This document shows positions 16,748 to 25,080 of a stretch of 64,000 nucleotides of DNA, piece by piece (positions within the stretch are counted from its first letter, which is position 1; every line of letters starts with the position of its first letter). Below the pieces are notes generated by a model. It saw nothing but the letters and a program-made list of their open reading frames with translations. It was not told the DNA's origin and did not search any database. The position numbers were made by a program, and so were the translations under genes. Origin of the DNA: DAOUET01 sp034430155 (GTDB taxonomy: Bacteria > Chloroflexota > Anaerolineae > Anaerolineales > UBA4823); the NCBI GenBank assembly GCA_034430155.1, contig DAOUET010000158.1, positions 62,001 to 126,000 of the forward strand, in the 5' to 3' direction.

Positions 16748-18841
16748 TCATTCGGCGATCAAACAAAAGACATGCACTTCCACTGGTCCATGCACACCAA
16801 TAGTATGGGTCATCTCGATATCCCCAGTGCGTGAAGGGCCACTGACTAACACCACCGCAGCTGATTCTTTTATATCGGGTAGGTTCAATACTTGGGCAAG
16901 GTTCTCGTAAATGGTGTCAGCCCGCAAGACCGCCAGGTGGATTTCAGGCAATAGAGAAGCGGTCAACGGGCGTCCTGGTCCGCTTGGTAACACCAGGCTG
17001 CCAGTCTCAGCAATTCCGGCAAGGGCACCCGTCAAACCGATTTTTATCTCAGAATCGGGTTGGTTAACAACATGAATACCCGCCGCCTGAAGCCCTGGTA
17101 ATAGGTCATCCGGAAATTGATTCCAATTCCAAGCTTGGATTTCAGCCACTTCCCTATCTTGAAGAAACTCGCGGATATATCTTACCAAATCCTCGCTGGA
17201 TCCTTTCCCATCTTCATCGATCTGGCAATAGGTAAACGTGCCACCCAGGGTAATTAATTCCTTGGAAAAGCGTTTGACCAAATCCTTGTCCCCTGGCGGT
17301 CGTGGTTCTTGCGTTGATCTTTCTGGGGGTTTAGATTTCTCCTGGATCGTTTCTGAATTTCTCACCTGGATGGGAAACTCTTTTCGAAAGGTAGATAAAG
17401 CCATTGAACTTCTATTTTCTCCGGTGGACCATCGTTCCCGGAAAGGGCGACCAGCTGGGCTGGGCATATCTTTGCTGTACCCCCAGCCAGTAAAACTAGG
17501 TAACCGCAACCAGCGGGAGAATGGAGCAAATATCCGACTGAAGATATACCCTGCTTTCTCAGCCAAGGCGAACCGTCCAGGGTTTGTCGCCAACCAAGTA
17601 AATAACCGCAATCCCCAGGCAACTCCCCCTGGAACATTCTTGAGCGCCTGGGAAGGATCCATTTCTACACCCCCCGCTCGTACCCGCAATAACAACTTGG
17701 GCAGGTCTATATCCACTGGACAGGCCTGCTTGCACGCGCCACAAAGGCTAGAGGCTCTTGCCAGCTGTCCGAACTCCGACTGTCCAAAAAAAACCGGCGA
17801 GACGATCGACCCAATCGGTCCTGGATAAGGGCTGCCTTCCCCTGCTTTGCTCACATAGGCGTGTCCTCCGATCTCTCGAAACACCGGGCATGCGTTCAGA
17901 CACGCACCACAACGTATGCACAGTAAAGCTTCCGCTAACGGCGATTCCCTCATCCTATTGCGACCATTATCTACCAGGACCAGGTGGCGTTGGTTCGCTC
18001 CATCAGGATCATTTGCCCTGCGCGGGCTGTTAATCAAACTCGTGTAAACGGTGATTTTTTGTCCTGTGGCTGCCCTGGGCAACAAGGCCAACATGAGCGC
18101 CAGATCATCCAAAGTGGGCACCAGGCGCTCGATCCCCATCAATGCTATATGGACCTCGGGGAGGGTGGTGACCATGCGCCCGTTTCCCTCGTTGGTGACC
18201 AAACAGAGAGTGCCGCTTTCAACCACGCCGAAATTCACACCCGAGATTCCGATGTCGGCAGTCAGAAAAGTCTCTCGTAGAACCCGCCGTGCTGCAGCTG
18301 TCAATGTGGGTACATCTTGGGTATAGGGGATGTTGAGTTTTTCGTGAAAAGTCTGCCCTACTTCGGCGCGTCGTAAATGCACCGCTGGTGTGATGATGTG
18401 TGATGGACGTTCGCCGCGCAGCTGTACGATATATTCTCCCAGGTCGGTCTCTACCACCCGTAATCCAGCCGCTTCCAGAATATGATTCAAACCGATTTCT
18501 TCACTCACCATGGTCTTGGACTTGGCAATTAATTTGGCCTGGTTATCCTGAGCGATCTCTAACACAATTTGAACAGCTTGCTGCGCGTCTCTCGCTCGAT
18601 GCACAATAATACCGTTGTCCTTCACCTGGGTGATAAATTGCTCCAAAAAGAAATCCAGGTTCTCGATTGTTCGGACGCGCCGCTCGTGCGCCCGTTGTCG
18701 CACAACCTGTAAATCTTCTCCCAAAGATGCAAAAGCTTGCTGGTTGGCATTCAACCGGCGGATTGCGTTAGCATCCAGGGCTGCCTGTAAGGATGGATTG
18801 TCTAATGCAGATCGAATGTTTTTATGGAATTGGTCAGACAT
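16748..18841 (-). CDS. lutBC: LutB-LutC fusion: LUD-domain iron-sulfur lactate-utilisation protein
   Basis: At 697 residues this is longer than LutB (about 470). The N-terminal LUD domain (about 60-290) carries the AKSKTMVSEEIGLN and NFGVVESGT segments. Two 4Fe-4S cysteine clusters follow (CIRCGACLNACP, about 306-317; CGACKQACP, about 360-368), as in LutB. After a Pro/Arg-rich linker (about 465-520), a second LUD-type domain resembles LutC (GLTGALAGIAETGSLVLPSG, then SGPSRTGDIEM). LutABC is a cytosolic iron-sulfur complex that oxidises L-lactate to pyruvate in Bacillus; LUD proteins also occur with other 2-hydroxyacids. With lutA upstream, all three subunits are present in two genes. The substrate remains an inference. 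Confidence 0.88.
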   Translation of the reverse strand: MSDQFHKNIRSALDNPSLQAALDANAIRRLNANQQAFASLGEDLQVVRQRAHERRVRTIENLDFFLEQFITQVKDNGIIVHRARDAQQAVQIVLEIAQDNQAKLIAKSKTMVSEEIGLNHILEAAGLRVVETDLGEYIVQLRGERPSHIITPAVHLRRAEVGQTFHEKLNIPYTQDVPTLTAAARRVLRETFLTADIGISGVNFGVVESGTLCLVTNEGNGRMVTTLPEVHIALMGIERLVPTLDDLALMLALLPRAATGQKITVYTSLINSPRRANDPDGANQRHLVLVDNGRNRMRESPLAEALLCIRCGACLNACPVFREIGGHAYVSKAGEGSPYPGPIGSIVSPVFFGQSEFGQLARASSLCGACKQACPVDIDLPKLLLRVRAGGVEMDPSQALKNVPGGVAWGLRLFTWLATNPGRFALAEKAGYIFSRIFAPFSRWLRLPSFTGWGYSKDMPSPAGRPFRERWSTGENRSSMALSTFRKEFPIQVRNSETIQEKSKPPERSTQEPRPPGDKDLVKRFSKELITLGGTFTYCQIDEDGKGSSEDLVRYIREFLQDREVAEIQAWNWNQFPDDLLPGLQAAGIHVVNQPDSEIKIGLTGALAGIAETGSLVLPSGPGRPLTASLLPEIHLAVLRADTIYENLAQVLNLPDIKESAAVVLVSGPSRTGDIEMTHTIGVHGPVEVHVFCLIAE

Positions 18842-18933
18842 TAAATTTTCATTGAATATGTGATGAATGGCTCTGATCTTCTTAAAATTGCCTTCGGCAA
18901 ACCATCAGAACAAGGTGACTATGCATTCGCTTT

Positions 18934-19683
18934 CTAATCATCAGATTTATCACGAATACTTTCAGCCAACAATTCTGCGATGTGTACGGCTCTCTGAGGC
19001 TTGCCTAGCCGATGAAGGCCACCGTTGATATTGGTAATGCATCCAGCATCACACGAAATCACCAGATTCGCCCTACTTGCCTCAATATTTGCGATCTTAC
19101 GTTCCAACATAGCGCCGGATATCTCCGGATGTTCGACGGAAAATAAGCCACCAAAACCACAGCATTCCTCAGAATGAGGTAATTCTGCAAATTGTCCCCC
19201 ATGGACGGCCTCTAACAATATGTGTGGTTGCCTGCTGACCCCGAGATCGCGCAGCAGGTGGCAAGAGGCGTGATAGGTGCAGCTGTCGGGGAAGTGAGCT
19301 CCTAAATCACTTACTCCTAAAACATCTACAAGGAATTCGGTAAATTCAAAGGTGCGCTCGCTGAGGGTTCTTACCCGTTGAAGCCATACCGGCTCACCAT
19401 GGAACAATTCCGGATAACCATACCGGATCATTGCGGTACACGAACCCGAAGGTACCACAATAGATCCTTCGGTATTTTCAAATACCCGGATTGTGTGTTC
19501 CGCCATGCTGCGAGATTGCGCTCGCATACCCGCATTGAATGCAGGTTGCCCGCAACAGGTTTGATTGGAGGGGAAAGCCACTGGTACCCCCACCTTATTT
19601 AGAACTTGCACTACCGCTTCACCGGTTGCGGGGTACAGGCTATCGATGATACAAGTAACAAGAAGTTGAGCGGTTTCGGCCAT
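18934..19683 (-). CDS. lutA: LutA-like (Fe-S)-binding oxidoreductase subunit with CCG domains
   Basis: I use ATG 19683 because the product then begins MAETAQLLVTCIIDSLYP, the family N-terminus, and lies 17 nt after the predicted transcription start. The 249-residue protein has two cysteine-rich CCG domains: QTCCGQPAFNAG near residue 50 with SGSCTAMIR near 85, and SCHLLRDLGV with SEECCGFGGLFSV in the second half. These hold a non-cubane iron-sulfur centre in LutA, GlcF and heterodisulfide reductase relatives. It is separated by 92 nt from the LutB-LutC fusion, which it should partner. GlpC/GlcF-like roles are possible but the LUD neighbour argues for LutA. Confidence 0.9.
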   Translation of the reverse strand: MAETAQLLVTCIIDSLYPATGEAVVQVLNKVGVPVAFPSNQTCCGQPAFNAGMRAQSRSMAEHTIRVFENTEGSIVVPSGSCTAMIRYGYPELFHGEPVWLQRVRTLSERTFEFTEFLVDVLGVSDLGAHFPDSCTYHASCHLLRDLGVSRQPHILLEAVHGGQFAELPHSEECCGFGGLFSVEHPEISGAMLERKIANIEASRANLVISCDAGCITNINGGLHRLGKPQRAVHIAELLAESIRDKSDD

Positions 19684-19706
19684 GTTAATTTCGATCAGAG
19701 GTAGGT

Positions 19707-19735
19707 ATTGTATCCCCACAAATATAAAGTCGCAA
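19707..19735 (-). promoter_or_regulatory. lutA promoter
   Basis: On the minus strand: -35 TTGCGA (19730-19735), 17-nt spacer, -10 TACAAT (19707-19712). The predicted start is 17 nt before the chosen ATG, which supports that start over the longer frame. Confidence 0.6.
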
Positions 19736-19890
19736 GTTTGACGAAGACTAATATTGATGGACTGCTAAATATCGTTATCATCACCATGTAATCCAACGGC
19801 TGTTACAAGTCTCTTTGGCGATATTCTTTCCTCTGCAATTGTTAATATTAAAAAGATGAAAATCACCGTAACCCCAGCCAGTTCTGGACG

Positions 19891-19919
19891 TTTATACCAG
19901 CGTTGATATGTGGTACTAT
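19891..19919 (+). promoter_or_regulatory. Possible promoter of glgP
   Basis: TTTATA (19891-19896), 17-nt spacer, TACTAT (19914-19919) with TGG just upstream as an extended -10. The -35 is a poor match. It would give a leader of about 137 nt. The rest of the 380-bp spacer between lutA and glgP holds the lutA promoter, a hairpin and nothing else I can name. Confidence 0.35.
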
Positions 19920-19987
19920 TAACAGTCATTTAACAATGATCAGTTTGGAATAAAACTATCCTTTCTACTGCATCTATCCACGTATAA

Positions 19988-20012
19988 ACGCGCCGGTCGC
20001 TGACCGGCGTGT
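19988..20012 (+). other. GC-rich hairpin in the glgP leader
   Basis: A perfect 8-bp stem (CGCCGGTC / GACCGGCG) closed by a GCT loop, extendable to 11 bp with one G-T pair, lies 51 nt before the glgP start. No T-run follows, so it is not a standard terminator; it may stabilise the mRNA or bind a regulator. Confidence 0.5.
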
Positions 20013-20063
20013 TGCCAGTCGGTAGATTCTTCTCAGTAGAAGGAACATGAGGAAATATTATTA

Positions 20064-22238
20064 ATGGATCCTTTTTTCGAAGAAATCCCCAACCGGTTTA
20101 GCCTGCCACACCGCATTCGAAGACTGAGCGATTTGGCGTATAACCTTTGGTGGACTTGGAATTTAGACTCCCAACGCCTCTTTAATCGCGTGGATAAAGA
20201 ATTATGGGAAAGAGTTTATCACAACCCGGTTATATTTTTACGACAGGTGGAACGCGCTAAGCTCAACGCAGTTACCCACGATCGTTATTACCTTGAGTTT
20301 TACGACCGAATTTTCAAGGCATTCGACCAATACATGAAAAGCGAAGAGACTTGGTGTTTGTTAAATCACCCGGAATGTACAAACTACCCTATTGCTTATT
20401 TTTCTACTGAATTCGGCTTACACGAAACCTTACCCATTTATGCAGGCGGATTGGGTGTTCTTTCAGGCGATCACCTCAAAGGAGCAAGCGATTTAGGCAT
20501 TCCCCTAGTAGCAGTGGGTTTCCTTTATACTCATGGGTATTTTTCCCAGCATATTACCGAAGATGGTTGGCAGGAAGCCCGTTATATTCGCTTTGATTTT
20601 GATCAGTTACCAGTCATGCCGGTAATGAGCTCTGACGGTAAGCAGGCCATGGTTGCTGTAGAATTGCCGGGGCGGGAGGTAGATGCGCGTTTATGGGCGA
20701 TTCGAGTTGGCCGTGTAATGTTGTATCTGTTAGATACCGATGTGGAGGGTAACTCTGCAACAGATCGTGAGCTTACAGCTCGTCTGTACAGCAGCGATCT
20801 TGACTTGCGCATTTCTCAGGAGATCATTCTAGGTATCGGTGGGGTTCGCGCCTTGCGAATGCTTGGTTACAACCCAAGCGTTTGGCACCTTAATGAGGGT
20901 CATTCTGCTTTCTTGAACCTGGAACGCGCCCGTGAATTGATTGATACTGGCCATACCTTTGAGGAAGCAGTCGAAAGAATTCGCCAATCCTCCGTGTTCA
21001 CAACCCATACACCAGTTCCGGCAGGCAACGATGAGTTCCCCCTTTGGCTCATCGAAAAATATTTCTCTCAATTATGGCCGTCATTAGGATTAGACCGAGA
21101 CCAATTCATCGACCTTGCCAGACATCAAAATCCATGGGGTGACACCTTCAGCATGCCAATCCTGGCCCTGCGCTTCTCGGAAATGCGCAATGGCGTATCT
21201 GAATTGCATGGTAAGGTAGCCCGAAAGATGTGGCATTTTCTTTGGCCCGAACGCCGAGAAGAAGACGTTCCGATCAGCCACATCACCAATGGTGTCCATA
21301 CCGGTACCTGGCTCGCCCGACGACTTAGCCACCTGTACGATCGCTACCTTGGTCCTGATTGGATGGAAAACCTCGACAATCCTCAGACATGGGAAGGCAT
21401 CGATAACATCCCCGATGCTGAATTGTGGACTGTCAGACGCCACCTCAAACGCAAACTCGTTTATTACATGCGCGAGCGTGCTCGAAACCAATGGTTAATC
21501 GGTGGAGTCCACCCTGTCCAAGTGGTTGCCTCAGGCGTCCTTCTGGACCCCTACTCCTTAACCATCGGTTTTGCCCGGCGGTTCGCCACTTATAAGCGTG
21601 CTAACCTGATCTTAAGGGATATGGATCACCTTCTCGATATCATCAATCGACCAAATATGCCGGTCCAAATCATATTTGCCGGAAAGGCTCATCCGGTTGA
21701 CGAGCCTGGAAAATTGCTTATTCAGGAAGTATATCGAATAGTCAAGAAATCCGAAAATGGCGGTCGTCTCGTTTTCCTGGAAAATTATGATATGAACCTG
21801 GCGCGTTACCTCATCCAGGGTGTCGATGTCTGGTTGAATACCCCTCGCCGGCCACACGAGGCTTCTGGCACCTCCGGCCAAAAAGCCGCTATGAATGGCG
21901 TTCTTAATTTTTCCGTTTTAGATGGATGGTGGCGAGAGGCCTACAACGGGCGTAATGGTTGGGCCATTGGTGAGGATAAAGATTACAACAATCCTGACCT
22001 GCAAGATGAAGAAGATGCAGAAAATTTGTATGATACCCTTGAGAACTCGATTATCCCGCTCTATTACAAAGAACGATCATCTGATGGCTTGCCGGGGGAG
22101 TGGATCGCCATGATGAAAGAGTCTATCCAGACCTTAGCGCCACAATTTAGTATGCGGCGCATGGTCAAGGAATATGTCGAACGCCTGTATCTGCCTGCCT
22201 CTCAATTTCAATTTCTCCCCGAAAAAATCCTCGAATAA
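20064..22238 (+). CDS. glgP: Alpha-glucan (glycogen/maltodextrin) phosphorylase
   Basis: The 724-residue protein belongs to the short GT35 type that has a DUF3417-like N-terminus (RIRRLSDLAYNLWWTWN). The phosphorylase core follows: YFSTEFGLHETLPIYAGGLGVLSGDHLKGASDLG near residue 115-150, NEGHSAF, and VHTGTWLA. The pyridoxal-phosphate lysine lies in EASGTSGQKAAMNG near residue 605. It releases glucose-1-phosphate from alpha-1,4-glucan in the cytoplasm. This subfamily lacks the long N-terminal regulatory region of classical glycogen phosphorylase. AGGAAA precedes the ATG. No other glycogen gene is nearby, so it may act as a stand-alone degrader. Confidence 0.95.
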   Translation: MDPFFEEIPNRFSLPHRIRRLSDLAYNLWWTWNLDSQRLFNRVDKELWERVYHNPVIFLRQVERAKLNAVTHDRYYLEFYDRIFKAFDQYMKSEETWCLLNHPECTNYPIAYFSTEFGLHETLPIYAGGLGVLSGDHLKGASDLGIPLVAVGFLYTHGYFSQHITEDGWQEARYIRFDFDQLPVMPVMSSDGKQAMVAVELPGREVDARLWAIRVGRVMLYLLDTDVEGNSATDRELTARLYSSDLDLRISQEIILGIGGVRALRMLGYNPSVWHLNEGHSAFLNLERARELIDTGHTFEEAVERIRQSSVFTTHTPVPAGNDEFPLWLIEKYFSQLWPSLGLDRDQFIDLARHQNPWGDTFSMPILALRFSEMRNGVSELHGKVARKMWHFLWPERREEDVPISHITNGVHTGTWLARRLSHLYDRYLGPDWMENLDNPQTWEGIDNIPDAELWTVRRHLKRKLVYYMRERARNQWLIGGVHPVQVVASGVLLDPYSLTIGFARRFATYKRANLILRDMDHLLDIINRPNMPVQIIFAGKAHPVDEPGKLLIQEVYRIVKKSENGGRLVFLENYDMNLARYLIQGVDVWLNTPRRPHEASGTSGQKAAMNGVLNFSVLDGWWREAYNGRNGWAIGEDKDYNNPDLQDEEDAENLYDTLENSIIPLYYKERSSDGLPGEWIAMMKESIQTLAPQFSMRRMVKEYVERLYLPASQFQFLPEKILE

Positions 22239-22253
22239 ACTAGGAAAAGTACC

Positions 22254-22781
22254 ATGGAAGCATTCTTGTCACTTCAGGCTTGGCTGAGTGCCGGCCTGAT
22301 CTTCTCTTTGCGGGTTGGAGATATGAGCCTGGACACACTCCGTGTGTTATTTGTCATGCGTGGGCGAAAAGCTGTCGCTTGGATATTGGGGTTTGGTCAG
22401 GCGATTATCTTCGTGACCGCCATAACCGCAGTACTCAGAGATTTAAACAACCCGCTTAACTTGATTGGATACGCGGCAGGATTTGCCACGGGTAATGTTG
22501 TTGGAATGGTGATTGAAGAATGGTTAGCAGTTGGTCATATCCATCTTCGCATTATCAGTTCAAGCCGTGGCGCCGCGGTTGCTACCAAGTTGCGCGCCGC
22601 TGGATATGCCGTCACCGAAATCCCTGCTCGTGGTAAAGATGGGATGGTCACTATGCTCAACTGCAGTGTAAAAAGAAAGAGTGTCTCTGGCGTCCAACAG
22701 ATTGTCAATGCTGTTGACCAGGATGCTTTTATCACCCGCGAAAATATCCGGCCACTGCGACGAGGGTTTTGGCGCGCCTGA
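22254..22781 (+). CDS. UPF0316 / DUF2179-type membrane protein, first copy
   Basis: The 175-residue protein has three hydrophobic segments in its first 95 residues (with FSLRVGDMSLDTLRVLFVMRGRK between the first two) and a soluble C-terminal DUF2179-like domain (HLRIISSSRGAAVATKLRAAGYAVTEIPARGKDGMV). This is the layout of the UPF0316 (YebE-like) family, whose role is unknown; the C-terminal domain recalls nucleotide- or ligand-sensing modules of YitT-type proteins. It starts 15 nt after glgP and is followed 12 nt later by a close paralogue, so the three are probably cotranscribed. Confidence 0.85.
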   Translation: MEAFLSLQAWLSAGLIFSLRVGDMSLDTLRVLFVMRGRKAVAWILGFGQAIIFVTAITAVLRDLNNPLNLIGYAAGFATGNVVGMVIEEWLAVGHIHLRIISSSRGAAVATKLRAAGYAVTEIPARGKDGMVTMLNCSVKRKSVSGVQQIVNAVDQDAFITRENIRPLRRGFWRA

Positions 22782-22793
22782 TATTTAGAGAAA

Positions 22794-23306
22794 ATGATTC
22801 CTATAATCCAATCAGCCTCGTTAATTTTTGGGTTGCGTGTAATTGACGTAAGCTTGGCCACCCTGCGAGTATTGATGGTCATGCGCGGTCGTAAACCCTT
22901 GGCATGGGCATTTGGTTTTTGCCAGGCGTTTGTCTACCTGGTTGCATTCAAGGTCGTGTTTTCAGACTTAGGGAACTGGTTCAATATTTTGGGATACGCA
23001 GCCGGATTCGCTGCCGGCAACGTGGTTGGTATGCTGATCGAAGATCGCATAGCAATCGGTCATACCCATCTACGCATCATCAGTTCAAGGCGGGGCTCAC
23101 AGATTTCTGAACACCTGCGCAGCGCTGGGTACGCTGTTACGGAAATTGCTGGACATGGTAAGGATGGTACCATCTCGCTGCTTAACTGTACTGTCCTGCG
23201 CAACAGAGTAGATGAAATTAATAATTTAGTAGAGACTATCGACAGCCAAGCCATGCTGACAGCAGAAGATGTCCATCCCCTTCACCGGGGGTTTTGGCGA
23301 GCCTGA
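22794..23306 (+). CDS. UPF0316 / DUF2179-type membrane protein, second copy
   Basis: This 170-residue protein is a tandem paralogue of the gene before it: RVIDVSLATLRVLMVMRGRK matches RVGDMSLDTLRVLFVMRGRK, GYAAGFAAGNVVGM matches GYAAGFATGNVVGM, and both end in a GFWRA tail. The copies are clearly diverged, so the duplication is old. Having both in tandem suggests a hetero-oligomer. Function unknown. A strong terminator follows. Confidence 0.85.
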   Translation: MIPIIQSASLIFGLRVIDVSLATLRVLMVMRGRKPLAWAFGFCQAFVYLVAFKVVFSDLGNWFNILGYAAGFAAGNVVGMLIEDRIAIGHTHLRIISSRRGSQISEHLRSAGYAVTEIAGHGKDGTISLLNCTVLRNRVDEINNLVETIDSQAMLTAEDVHPLHRGFWRA

Positions 23307-23330
23307 ACGCCAAAGATATTTATAAACTTG

Positions 23331-23366
23331 AAGTTCTCACGAGCTAGCCCGGTGAGAACTTTTTTT
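23331..23366 (+). terminator. Intrinsic terminator after the UPF0316 pair
   Basis: A perfect 10-bp stem (AAGTTCTCAC / GTGAGAACTT) with an 11-nt loop runs into seven Ts. It should end the glgP-UPF0316 transcript and isolate the cyd operon. Confidence 0.88.
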
Positions 23367-23405
23367 ATCCGAATTAATTTGCTCACGGAAAGCTAATGTA
23401 TACTC

Positions 23406-23434
23406 TTGCCTATAAAATGGTAAGCAGGTATTAT
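23406..23434 (+). promoter_or_regulatory. Probable cyd operon promoter
   Basis: TTGCCT (23406-23411), 17-nt spacer, TATTAT (23429-23434). The predicted start near 23441 leaves about 224 nt of leader before cydA. The palindrome at 23452-23469 then sits just downstream of the start, where a bound repressor would block transcription. Confidence 0.45.
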
Positions 23435-23451
23435 GGGAGAATATCAACAAT

Positions 23452-23469
23452 TTGTGACGTTTGTCACTG
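23452..23469 (+). promoter_or_regulatory. Rex/CRP-family-like operator before cydABDC
   Basis: The site reads TTGTGA, CGTTTG, TCACTG; its core GTGAC-GTTT-GTCAC is a perfect palindrome. It matches 10 of 12 fixed positions of the Rex consensus (TTGTGA-N6-TCACAA), and also the CRP/FNR TGTGA-N6-TCACA form. Rex, an NADH/NAD sensor, controls cyd genes in several bacteria; which family binds here cannot be told from the site alone. Confidence 0.5.
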
Positions 23470-23664
23470 AATAAAGTTATTTAGTTTATTTGACCTTCCT
23501 TTAAGAACCGTTTACGCTATAAGCTGCGGCAGCAAAGCCCCCTTACAATCGAATAGTTGTAAACACCATACCATCTCTTCAAATAACGCACTAGGTGGGT
23601 TGCTGAATCTCATCAGGTTGATCTTATATCTGGAAATTTCTCTATTAAGAGGAGGTGACTTATT

Positions 23665-25062
23665 ATGGATCCGGTCATTTTAGCCCGCCTGCAATTTGCC
23701 ATAACCACTATCTATCACTTTTTCTTCGTACCGCTTACCCTCGGCCTCTCGGTTTTAGTTGCCATTATGGAGACCATCTACGTCCGCACGGGCAAGGAAA
23801 TGTACAAAGAAATGACCAAATTTTGGGGAAAACTCTTCCTGATCAACTTCGCCATGGGTGTGGTTACCGGCATTGTACAGGAATTCCAATTTGGAATGAA
23901 TTGGTCAGAGTATTCTCGTTTTGTCGGCGATATATTCGGTGCTCCCTTAGCAATCGAAGCTTTATTGGCCTTTTTCCTGGAATCTACATTCCTTGGAATC
24001 TGGATCTTTGGTTGGGACAGATTATCAAAAGGTATGCATGCCACCGCAATCTGGTTAGTTGCGATTGGTTCAAACATATCGGCTTTATGGATTCTGATCG
24101 CCAATTCCTTTATGCAACAACCGGTTGGATATGCCATCCAGAATGGACGCGCAGAAATGCAGGACTTCTTGGCTTTGATCTTTAATCCTAATGTTTGGGT
24201 CCAGTTCCCCCACACAGTCCTGGCCGGGTCTACCACCGCAGCTTTCTTTGTGATGGGTATCAGCGCCTATCACCTGCTTCGTAAAAAGAATCCGGATTTC
24301 TTCCAGCGCTCCTTTCAGGTGGCAGCCATCATTGGAATGATCTCGATCGTTTTTGTGATCCTCGGAGGTCATGGTCAGGCCCAACACATGGTCAAGATAC
24401 AACCCATGAAAATGGCATCTGCTGAAGCGCTTTGGGAGACAGAAGACCCCGCTTCCTTGTCATTGATCACGATTGGGGATCTCTCTCAAAGGCGCGATGT
24501 TTTCTCGATCCGTATCCCTCGCCTTCTCAGCTTGCTATCTTATAATAAACTATCCGGCGCGGTTCAAGGTATCAATAATATCCAGGCGGAATATCAAGCG
24601 CAATATGGTCCAGGCAATTACATCCCCCCCGTGGCAGTGGTTTATTGGAGCTTTCGCATTATGGTGGGAGCCGGATTTCTTATGCTCGGCTTAGCATTCT
24701 ACGCTCTTTTCTTGGTAAGGGGGCAAGTCTATCAGCAACGCCCCTTAGTATTAAAAATATTCCTCTGGGCCATCGCACTTCCTTATCTTGCCAATACCTT
24801 CGGGTGGATCTTAACAGAAATCGGGCGTTATCCTTGGGTCGTATTTGGCTTGATGAAGATTGAAGCTGGAGTTTCATCAACCGTTTCTGCTGGTATGGTC
24901 TTGTTTTCCCTATTGGGCTTTACCTTGATTTATGGCGCCTTGATGGTCGTAGATGTTTTTCTTTTGGTTAAATACGCGCAAGCTGGGGTTTCCAGCCCAT
25001 CTCTAGATAACCAGGATTCATCCTCTGATGAGAGCCTCTCCTTTATTGGAGCTCAGGATTAA
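23665..25062 (+). CDS. cydA: Cytochrome bd ubiquinol oxidase subunit I
   Basis: The 465-residue membrane protein begins MDPVILARLQFAITTIYHFFFVPLTLGL, with the haem-ligand histidine (about residue 18) in place. Other hallmarks are FLESTFLG (conserved Glu near 107), SAYHLLR (haem ligand His near 190), the quinol-site stretch GQAQHMVKIQPMKM, and a GRxPW motif written GRYPW where GRQPW is more common. The Q-loop insertion is short, as in the CydA type with about 450-470 residues. It carries haems b558, b595 and d and oxidises quinol to reduce oxygen at high affinity. AGGAGGTGA precedes the ATG, one of the strongest ribosome binding sites in the window. It leads a cydA-cydB-cydDC operon. Confidence 0.97.
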   Translation: MDPVILARLQFAITTIYHFFFVPLTLGLSVLVAIMETIYVRTGKEMYKEMTKFWGKLFLINFAMGVVTGIVQEFQFGMNWSEYSRFVGDIFGAPLAIEALLAFFLESTFLGIWIFGWDRLSKGMHATAIWLVAIGSNISALWILIANSFMQQPVGYAIQNGRAEMQDFLALIFNPNVWVQFPHTVLAGSTTAAFFVMGISAYHLLRKKNPDFFQRSFQVAAIIGMISIVFVILGGHGQAQHMVKIQPMKMASAEALWETEDPASLSLITIGDLSQRRDVFSIRIPRLLSLLSYNKLSGAVQGINNIQAEYQAQYGPGNYIPPVAVVYWSFRIMVGAGFLMLGLAFYALFLVRGQVYQQRPLVLKIFLWAIALPYLANTFGWILTEIGRYPWVVFGLMKIEAGVSSTVSAGMVLFSLLGFTLIYGALMVVDVFLLVKYAQAGVSSPSLDNQDSSSDESLSFIGAQD

Positions 25063-25080
25063 AAAGAACGGAGTATTCAA

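Noticed and set aside
23524..23556. A second promoter for cydA using TATAAG near 23519
   Set aside because: No acceptable -35 at 16-18 nt; the upstream TTGCCT-17-TATTAT is a better candidate.
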